Part shown: piece by piece, positions 6,607 to 11,522 of the stretch
Layout of the letters: every line of letters starts with the position of its first letter
Position numbering within the stretch: position 1 is the first letter of the stretch
Assembly (NCBI GenBank): GCA_007132635.1
Contig: SLOG01000015.1
Coordinates: forward strand, 1-11,522
Direction of reading: 5' to 3'
Length of the DNA: 11,522 bases
From: Limnochordia bacterium
Lineage (GTDB): Bacteria > Bacillota > Limnochordia > Darwinibacteriales > SLO01
The notes under the pieces: model-generated
Databases searched by the model: none
What the model saw: only the letters and a program-made list of their open reading frames with translations
Told to the model about the DNA's origin: nothing
Position numbers and translations under genes: made by a program

Positions 6607-7434
6607 TTATTGTTTGAGGGCACCGCTGGTCAAGCCACGCACGAAGTACCTCATTGTGAACATGAATAAAATGAGCATCGGTACAGCGGACAGAACATAG
6701 GCCGCCATCAAAGGCCCGTAATCCCCCACCAGTTCGGAGCTGAGCACCTGCAGGCCCACCGTGATCGGACGCATCGAATCATCGCGAAGAGCAATCAGAG
6801 GCCAGATAAACTGGTTCCAGGTGGTCTGTACGTTGAGCAGTCCAGCTGTCACCACAATCGGGACGGAGAGTGGCAGGATGATGCGATAGTAGATAGTGAA
6901 CTCGGACGCTCCGTCGATCCGAGCCGCTTCGATGAGCTCTTCGGGCAGCTGGGCGAAAAAGCCGCGCAGCAGAAAGATGGTGAGAGGCTGGGCCGCGGCT
7001 ACGTACGGCAGGATGAGTCCCCAATGGGTGTACAGAATACCGAGGTCTCGGGCTAGGACGAAGCGAGGGATCAGCGTAACGACGGTTGGTATGAGAAGCA
7101 GGACAAGCACGGCTCCGAAAAAAAGGCCCTTTCCTACGAAGCGCAGTCTGGCGAAGGCGTACCCTGCAATGGACCCGATAAATACTGTCAGTAGTGCGCT
7201 GAGCCCACTGACGTAGATGCTGTTAAGGAGATATTGGTGGGTATATACCCAGGCATCCCGGTAATTCTCAAGGCGCAGCGGCCAAGCAGGAAGCGCCCAA
7301 TATTGACGCATGATTTCGGCCGGAGTCTTGAATGACATGTTAAGGGCTAGAAAGACCGGTACCCAGGCGGCAGCGCCTAAAAACACGAGTAACGCTATCT
7401 TCAGGGTTTCGGCAGCAATGACAGAGCGTCTCAA
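6607..7434 (-). CDS. Carbohydrate ABC transporter permease, MalG/UgpE type
   Basis: Inner-membrane permease of the operon 2 importer, 275 residues, a typical full length. Hydrophobic segments are near residues 10-32, 70-95, 104-125, 137-158, 192-205 and 240-262. The EAA loop at 169-189 (EAARIDGASEFTIYYRIILP) is canonical and should dock a MalK-like ATPase. NMSFKTPAEI after helix 1 and the C-terminal YFVRGLTSGALKQ are classic MalG-family sequences. The start is a TTG, with GGGAGG 11 nt upstream, 24 bp after the stop of the MalF-type gene. No nearby ATG or GTG fits the family N-terminus better. Confidence 0.95.
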   Translation of the reverse strand: MRRSVIAAETLKIALLVFLGAAAWVPVFLALNMSFKTPAEIMRQYWALPAWPLRLENYRDAWVYTHQYLLNSIYVSGLSALLTVFIGSIAGYAFARLRFVGKGLFFGAVLVLLLIPTVVTLIPRFVLARDLGILYTHWGLILPYVAAAQPLTIFLLRGFFAQLPEELIEAARIDGASEFTIYYRIILPLSVPIVVTAGLLNVQTTWNQFIWPLIALRDDSMRPITVGLQVLSSELVGDYGPLMAAYVLSAVPMLILFMFTMRYFVRGLTSGALKQ

Positions 7435-7458
7435 AGCAGTGGATGCCTCCCTTCAGGC

Positions 7459-8373
7459 CTATCGTTCTTTCATCAAACGAATCCCCAGCAGCGTGAAGGC
7501 ACCGCTGACTAGCAGCATAATTACGGCGATGGCTGACGCAAAGCCGAAGCGCATGTGGGAAAAGGCGGATTTGTATAGGTAGAGGCCGGGCACCATCGTC
7601 GAGAAGCCAGGTCCACCATCGGTGAGGATCAGAATCGTGAAGTACGTTTCCACCGCCCCGATACACGCCAGGATCGAGAGCATAATGATCTGCGGCCGAA
7701 TTAGCGGCAGATCGATCCGAAAAACCCGCTGCAGCCAGTTCACGCCGTCAATCTGTGCGGCGTCGAAGAGTTCCTCAGGAATCCCCTGCAGAGCCGAAAG
7801 ATAGACCAAGAACCCAAGCACGCTGATGTAAGGGAACCCCATGAGAATAATGGACAGCATAGCCGTGTCAGGGTGTCCCAACCAGTCTGCCCTCCAGTCG
7901 GGCCGTCCGATAAGCATGAGGAAGTTGTTCAAGGCGCCGCGGTAGGAAAAGATGTGCTGCCAGAGAAGAACGTTGGTAATCTCGGGTATGACCAGCGGGA
8001 CGACAAACACGAGACGAAACACATAGGCAAGTCGTCGGCTTCTCAGCCAGAAGACAAGTTCGCTGGCCAATATGGGCATGGTTATGGTCTTGAGAATACC
8101 AGCCATCAGGAGTTTGGCGGTGTTGATAAAGGAAGTCAAGAAGATTTGATCCTGCATCAGCTCGCGAAAGTTCTCTAAGCCAATAAAGGTCGATCGCAGT
8201 CCGTTCCAACGAGTTAAGGAATGCAGGAGTCCTGATAGAAACGGGTAGTACGAGAAAATGACAACTGCCAAAACCGCCGGCAGTGCCAATGTGTACCCGG
8301 GTATTGAGCGCCGCACTTGTTTCCCCAGTTTTACCAGGGCGTTTTCGGAGCGGCTTGCAGGTAATCCTGCCAT
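7459..8373 (-). CDS. Carbohydrate ABC transporter permease, MalF/UgpA type
   Basis: Inner-membrane permease partner of the preceding entry (304 residues from 8373; 307 if the ATG at 8382 is used). The purine-rich AAGGGGG lies only 1 nt before the 8382 ATG but 10 nt before the 8373 ATG, so the latter is favoured. The first helix spans about residues 26-47 (LALPAVLAVVIFSYYPF). The EAA loop starts near residue 204 (DAAQIDGVNWLQRVFRIDLP), with Asp for the first Glu, a common variation. A TDGGPGF motif follows, as in MalF/UgpA proteins. It lies downstream of the binding-protein gene, separated by a spacer of about 97 bp with a strong hairpin. Confidence 0.95.
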   Translation of the reverse strand: MAGLPASRSENALVKLGKQVRRSIPGYTLALPAVLAVVIFSYYPFLSGLLHSLTRWNGLRSTFIGLENFRELMQDQIFLTSFINTAKLLMAGILKTITMPILASELVFWLRSRRLAYVFRLVFVVPLVIPEITNVLLWQHIFSYRGALNNFLMLIGRPDWRADWLGHPDTAMLSIILMGFPYISVLGFLVYLSALQGIPEELFDAAQIDGVNWLQRVFRIDLPLIRPQIIMLSILACIGAVETYFTILILTDGGPGFSTMVPGLYLYKSAFSHMRFGFASAIAVIMLLVSGAFTLLGIRLMKER

Positions 8374-8420
8374 GGGTTTCATACCCCCTTAACGGCTACG
8401 TTGATGCGTCGGAGCGGTGA

Positions 8421-8449
8421 GCCGACAGATTCGAGAAGAATCTGCCGGC
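8421..8449 (-). promoter_or_regulatory. Intra-operon hairpin between binding-protein and permease genes of operon 2
   Basis: A 12-bp inverted repeat (arms 8421-8432 and 8438-8449) with a 5-nt loop. In the minus-strand RNA the single non-Watson-Crick position becomes a G-U pair, so the stem is complete (GCCGGCAGATTC paired with GAATCTGTCGGC). It sits 21 nt after the binding-protein stop. The bases after it are not U-rich, which argues for an mRNA-stabilising or partial-attenuation element rather than a terminator. Operon 1 has an element in the same place. Confidence 0.65.
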
Positions 8450-8470
8450 CCCCAGCGGTGTTTGCCTGTG

Positions 8471-9850
8471 CTACTCGATGTCCCATCCGTTGTCAGCAGC
8501 GATACGCCGATAGGCCTGCATAAACATGGGTTCGATCAGAGCTTTGAGTTCTTCCAAAGTCATGAGGTCCCGCAGATAGAGCTGGTGATTTTTGTAGACG
8601 AAATCCATCAGCGCGCTGTCCCCCCAGTACCAATTACTCAGCTGACCATAGGCCGCTTGGTAGGATGGATCGGGATCGCGGAATCCATCGAGGGGTGGAG
8701 GCAGGTCGACGCCTGGTCCAGCTGGAAGCACCCAGTGGTTCTCGGCAAACAGCCGCACGACATCGGGATTTTGGAGGAAGAACACAACATCCATGACTTC
8801 GTCGAGGATCCCTTTCGTCTGGACGTGAGAACTAACGGCCATCGAAGTGCCGTAGGCGCCCATGCTGAAGGCCTGTCCGCTCCCATATGGAGACGTGGGT
8901 TCTGTGATAATCGGGAAGTCAAAGACGGCGACTTCGAAGTCCAGCAGTTCGTCTTCATACAGGCTGCGCAGGTTGCCCAGGCCACCAAACATGATCCCTG
9001 TGTCGCCTTCGACAAATGTTCGGTACACATCATCGGCTCCCGCTGCAGTCCAACCGTCCATGGCGTACTCATAGGCCTGCTTGTGCAGACGGAATATTTG
9101 GTCGAAGCGAGGGTTGTCAAGATCGACCAAGCCGGTCAAGAAGGCCCGTGTGGCTTCCTCCAACGACACGGTGAAGTCTTGGTTGACATTGGCCTCTTGG
9201 ACCCAATCCCACCAGAGTTGGGAGAGAATCATCCGGTGGAAGACATCCCAGGTTCCAACGACATCATTGATGGCCAAGGGGGTTTTGCCAGCCGCTTGCA
9301 GGTCTTCAAGAGTCTGGATAAAATCCTCCCAGTTGGTCGGGGTTTTGAGGCCGAGTTCGGCGAATAGGTCGACGTTGTACATGAAAATCCCGCCTCGGGT
9401 AGTGTAAATCTGGAACACCATGTATTCTCCCGATGGAGCGCGGTTGGCTTGAATAATCCCGGGGTAGAACCCCTCGCCCCATATTTTGCCAGTGTATGGG
9501 TTCGGCCAGTCCAAGTACTCGTCGAGGACGAGGATTGTTTCTTCGTCCAGATCCACAGTGTTGCCGCGCTGCGGCCAATTCTGCATGATGTCACCCGGGT
9601 CTCCCGACAGGAACTGTGCGGTCAAACCGGCGTACAGCTCGGCCCCAGTGGGCAGTGATTCCACTACAATGCGGACATCAGGATTCAGCGCCATATACTC
9701 CGCAGCAATCGTTTCCCATGTCGGACGCGTTTCCCGGGTCAATCCGGCAACCATGAGCCGGACCTCTGTGGCGGCTGAGACAGCTGAAACAGCAGTTAGA
9801 AGCAAGACGGCAAGTAGAAGCAACGTCAATGTCACACGGAAGATTTTCAA
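8471..9850 (-). CDS. Extracellular solute-binding protein, family 1 (sugar ABC importer)
   Basis: Substrate-binding protein of the operon 2 importer, 459 residues, slightly longer than its operon 1 counterpart. Residues 1-26 are a signal peptide: MKIFR, then a Leu/Val core, then VSAVSA before ATEVRLM. It has no lipobox Cys. The start is TTG with a near-perfect AAAGGAGG at 9-nt spacing. Family features include ETIAAEYMALNPDVRIVVES (residues 46-65), FLSGDPGDIMQNW (79-91), MYNVDLFAELGLKTPTNWEDF in the middle and a late VVFFLQNPDVVRLFAEN segment. Trp-rich stretches (LSQLWWDWVQEANV) may form the sugar pocket. The two binding proteins share the fold but are clearly divergent, implying different ligands. 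First gene of the five-gene operon 2. Confidence 0.96.
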   Translation of the reverse strand: MKIFRVTLTLLLLAVLLLTAVSAVSAATEVRLMVAGLTRETRPTWETIAAEYMALNPDVRIVVESLPTGAELYAGLTAQFLSGDPGDIMQNWPQRGNTVDLDEETILVLDEYLDWPNPYTGKIWGEGFYPGIIQANRAPSGEYMVFQIYTTRGGIFMYNVDLFAELGLKTPTNWEDFIQTLEDLQAAGKTPLAINDVVGTWDVFHRMILSQLWWDWVQEANVNQDFTVSLEEATRAFLTGLVDLDNPRFDQIFRLHKQAYEYAMDGWTAAGADDVYRTFVEGDTGIMFGGLGNLRSLYEDELLDFEVAVFDFPIITEPTSPYGSGQAFSMGAYGTSMAVSSHVQTKGILDEVMDVVFFLQNPDVVRLFAENHWVLPAGPGVDLPPPLDGFRDPDPSYQAAYGQLSNWYWGDSALMDFVYKNHQLYLRDLMTLEELKALIEPMFMQAYRRIAADNGWDIE

Positions 9851-9875
9851 AAAGGACTGCCTCCTTTAGTTATGA

Positions 9876-9936
9876 TCAGTGTAGGGGATGCCAACAGTGA
9901 TTACCCATTAATTCATGACGGGCTGACCTCCTTTTT
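9876..9936 (-). promoter_or_regulatory. Leader of operon 2: second Shine-Dalgarno, two-codon minigene and 10-codon upstream frame
   Basis: On the reverse strand AAAAAGGAGG (9936-9927) precedes, by 10 nt, an ATG-AAT-TAA minigene (9916-9908). Its stop overlaps the start of a 10-codon frame in a TAATG junction. That frame reads MGNHCWHPLH and ends in TGA at 9876. The binding-protein ribosome site (9867-9860) begins 8 nt later. The strong ribosome site serves no long gene. Operon 1 carries a comparable leader with a 10-codon frame. Function, if any, is unknown. Confidence 0.35.
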
Positions 9937-9973
9937 CTGTGTACGGAAAAGACGGGATGCTGCCACTGCTTCG

Positions 9974-9982
9974 AGTGTAGCA
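9974..9982 (-). promoter_or_regulatory. Candidate extended -10 promoter for operon 2
   Basis: On the reverse strand TGCTACACT reads as an extended -10 (TG, one base, then TACACT, four of six consensus bases). The -35 is poor: TTGTAA lies at 15-bp spacing. The start point would be near 9967, leaving a leader of about 115 nt before the TTG start. It is a weaker call than the operon 1 promoter. Confidence 0.35.
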
Positions 9983-10014
9983 AAAAAACCTTATTTACAA
10001 GCGAACTTGAGGTA
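9982..10014 (-). terminator. Possible weak Rho-independent terminator after the MttB-family gene
   Basis: In the minus-strand RNA, ACCUCAAG, a UUCG loop and CUUG form a short stem. After a 6-nt bulge, AGGU pairs with the ACCU and then runs into a stretch of U residues (the A-run at 9982-9988 on the given strand). It lies 70 nt beyond the MttB stop. The stem is short and interrupted, so this is tentative. Confidence 0.3.
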
Positions 10015-10083
10015 AGCGTTGTCCGAACATACGTCAATAATGAGTAAAGAGATGAAAGGCCATGACAATCCCTAGTGTTGATT

Positions 10084-11265
10084 TTACAAATGTGCAACAA
10101 GGATGCGCTTGAGTTCACGATCAATCTCATCGGGAAGCGGCTCTGGCTCAGTCTGCTGTAGGATATCTAGCGCTCGTTGACGTGCTCTGTCCTCGAGGCG
10201 ACCACTGTTCTCGGTTTTGGTCAGCAGTTGTGAATACCACACCTCACTGCGGAAGTGTTTCAGGGTGTGCGCCGTTTGGAAAAAATCCCCGCCAGGGCCG
10301 ACTTCGTCGATCAGATCCAGCGCGAGCGTCTCTCGGTCGACTGTGAAGCCGCTGAGCACTCGTTTCACCATCGCGATGACTTCGTCCATCATCACTAGGT
10401 ATTCCAGCGAACCAATCATGCCCTGCCCGAGGTAACCGACATCATGAATGATGTTCGCGCCACTGAGGGCAGCCATCAGGATTGAGAGCGTACCCTCTAT
10501 GCTGGCTTGGCTGTCGACGACATGGGAGTCTGTGCAGCCGGCTGTGCTGAACACAGGCAACCGGTATCGCATGGACAGCTGCGACAGCACCGCGCTGGCC
10601 ATAGCCCATTCCGGCGCCCCGTAGGGGACCACCGAGTCGCGCATGTCGAAGGGCATGACACAGCCACCGTAGATAAAAGGAGCGCCTTTGCGTACAAGCT
10701 GCGAGATCACCAGACCCGCCAGGGTCTCAGCATTAGCTACAGCAAGACTGCCAGCCATTGTAACCGGTCCACTTGCTCCGCCCATGATCGTGGGTATATA
10801 GATGACGGGAAGACGTCGTTCGGCGCAGAAGATCAGCCGCTCGAGGCCATCTGCGGTATGTAGGAAGGGCGATATGAACTGCCCGTACAGAACGATGAAT
10901 GGGTTTTGGGCAAATCTCTCCTCGCCCCCAGCCACAACGGCAGCCATGTTGTACATGCCTCGCAACGTGTCCGTGTTAAATGACGTCATGATGATAGACT
11001 TTTTGCTGTTGTGGGTCAGCATGGCGTACAGCTGATGCAGCTCGATACAGGTTTGGGGGACATCTTCCGGCAGACCATACGACATGATGAAATCAATGTT
11101 GTCCAGGTGATCACAGACTGAAGCGGCTGCGGCTACGTCACTTATTGTTGATTGGCGGTGCTGTCGAGTGTGGAGGTCTAGCGTGTATTTCAGGTCCGAA
11201 CCGGTCCCGAAATAGGTGCGTCCGTTTTCCAAGAAGAGTCTGCGTTCGCCGCGGCGATTTGCCAC
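10084..11265 (-). CDS. Trimethylamine methyltransferase (MttB) family protein, N-terminally truncated
   Basis: Member of COG5598, (beta/alpha)8-barrel enzymes that demethylate trimethylamine, glycine betaine or other N-methyl compounds and pass the methyl group to a corrinoid protein. Family hallmarks are TYFGTGSD (residues 17-24), MGGASGPVTMAGSLAVANAE (161-180), TDSHVVDSQAS (245-255), GANIIHDVGYLGQG (269-282) and GPGGDFFQTAHTLKHFR (323-339). There is no in-frame TAG inside, so it belongs to the non-pyrrolysine group. From the GTG at 11265 it has 393 residues, against about 470-490 usual. Family-like sequence (ALSAAPERVV) continues in frame upstream to about 11300, but there is no start codon before the in-frame TAG at 11328-11326. 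The 5' part therefore seems lost. No ribosome site is evident at the GTG. No corrinoid-protein gene is visible. It may be a pseudogene. Confidence 0.82.
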   Translation of the reverse strand: MANRRGERRLFLENGRTYFGTGSDLKYTLDLHTRQHRQSTISDVAAAASVCDHLDNIDFIMSYGLPEDVPQTCIELHQLYAMLTHNSKKSIIMTSFNTDTLRGMYNMAAVVAGGEERFAQNPFIVLYGQFISPFLHTADGLERLIFCAERRLPVIYIPTIMGGASGPVTMAGSLAVANAETLAGLVISQLVRKGAPFIYGGCVMPFDMRDSVVPYGAPEWAMASAVLSQLSMRYRLPVFSTAGCTDSHVVDSQASIEGTLSILMAALSGANIIHDVGYLGQGMIGSLEYLVMMDEVIAMVKRVLSGFTVDRETLALDLIDEVGPGGDFFQTAHTLKHFRSEVWYSQLLTKTENSGRLEDRARQRALDILQQTEPEPLPDEIDRELKRILVAHL

Positions 11266-11325
11266 GACAACCCGTTCGGGGGCTGCGCTGAGTGCCCATG
11301 CTACAAGAAATGATGAAAGTGAAAA
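11266..11325 (-). pseudogene. In-frame remnant of the MttB-family N-terminal region
   Basis: Twenty codons immediately upstream of the MttB GTG stay in frame. They encode, at the end nearest the gene, LVAWALSAAPERVV, which resembles the helix and strand that precede NRRGERRLFLENG in full-length family members. No ATG, GTG or TTG occurs before the TAG at 11328-11326. About 50-60 further N-terminal residues have no room before the divergent regulator gene. Confidence 0.5.
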
Positions 11326-11380
11326 CTACTCCTCATCTGGGTTAGCCGGCAATAACCAAAACGCGACAAAGGAGGCCGTT

Positions 11381-11522
11381 ATGGATATACAGACTCTGTT
11401 AGCTCAGCGCAAACCCAGTTTGACCAAGTCTGAACAGACGGTGGCGCAGTTCATTCAGGAGAATATGCACGAAATCGTCCTGATGCCGTTGCAGGTACTT
11501 GCCAAAAACTGTGAGACTAGTG
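11381..11522 (+). CDS. RpiR-family transcriptional regulator (5' part only)
   Basis: First 47 codons of a MurR/RpiR-type regulator, cut by the right edge. Members have an N-terminal helix-turn-helix and a C-terminal SIS domain that senses a phosphosugar; only the start of the DNA-binding domain is visible. Residues 13-33 (SLTKSEQTVAQFIQENMHEIV) match the characteristic LTxSExxVAxfIxxN opening. MPLQVLAKNCETS (35-47) corresponds to the first helix of the helix-turn-helix. The ATG has AAAGGAGG with 5-nt spacing. It is divergent from the MttB-family gene with 115 bp between start codons. It may control the sugar-uptake operons to its left, though no operator could be assigned. Confidence 0.85.
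   Translation, partial: MDIQTLLAQRKPSLTKSEQTVAQFIQENMHEIVLMPLQVLAKNCETS

Noticed and set aside
5986..6669. A 227-codon open frame on the plus strand
   Set aside because: It is antisense to the first PHP gene, which carries a full set of metal-binding residues.
8417..9367. A 316-codon open frame on the plus strand
   Set aside because: It lies wholly antisense to the clear binding-protein gene, has no good ribosome site, and its translation shows no family features; it is an antisense shadow.
9876..10130. An 84-codon minus-strand frame overlapping the end of the MttB gene
   Set aside because: It has no ribosome site at its start, a low-complexity Ser/Leu composition and overlap with a real gene; only its last 10 codons (from the ATG at 9908) are of interest, as a leader frame.
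11326..11400. A minus-strand open stretch ending in LLPANPDEE before the TAG upstream of the MttB gene
   Set aside because: It runs antisense to the ribosome site and start of the regulator gene and has no start codon or family resemblance; probably chance.
1..11522. CRISPR arrays, tRNA or rRNA genes, insertion sequences, prophage or defence genes
   Set aside because: No regularly spaced repeats, cloverleaf-like sequences, transposase frames or terminal inverted repeats were seen; almost all of the window is accounted for by metabolic and transport genes.

Overview
The window is a carbohydrate-uptake and catabolism locus from a bacterium with strong AAAGGAGG-type ribosome binding sites and frequent GTG/TTG starts. 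Both solute-binding proteins have signal peptides that lack a lipobox cysteine, so they look periplasmic rather than lipid-anchored. Together with Bacillota-like ribosome binding sites, this would fit a diderm or deep-branching Bacillota lineage (Limnochordia-like) or a thermotogal/spirochaetal type. The taxonomic placement is inference only.

Layout: (1) Bases 1-3092, minus strand: ABC sugar-transporter operon 1, with a solute-binding protein (1863-3092), a MalF/UgpA-type permease (765-1673) and a MalG/UgpE-type permease that runs off the left edge (1-691). (2) Bases 3093-3420: a 328-bp divergent control region with a good sigma-70-type promoter for operon 1, a leader with two Shine-Dalgarno sites, and a compound inverted repeat. 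(3) Bases 3421-4683, plus strand: a beta-propeller protein resembling oligogalacturonate lyase (PL22). (4) Bases 4707-9850, minus strand: operon 2, transcribed in the order solute-binding protein, MalF-type permease, MalG-type permease, and two tandem PHP-domain metallohydrolases of the CehA/McbA type. It is convergent with the propeller gene. (5) Bases 10084-11265, minus strand: a trimethylamine methyltransferase (MttB) family protein whose N-terminus appears to be missing. (6) Bases 11381 to the right edge, plus strand: the first 47 codons of an RpiR-family regulator.

The simplest model is that two related binding-protein transporters import oligosaccharides or sugar derivatives. The cytoplasmic propeller (lyase-like) and the paired PHP hydrolases would process the cargo, and the RpiR-type sugar-phosphate regulator could control nearby genes. 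No ABC ATPase lies in the window, so a shared MsmX/UgpC-type ATPase encoded elsewhere is expected.

Both transporter operons share two architectural details. Each has a second Shine-Dalgarno plus a 10-codon upstream reading frame just before the binding-protein gene. Each also has a hairpin between the binding-protein gene and the first permease gene.
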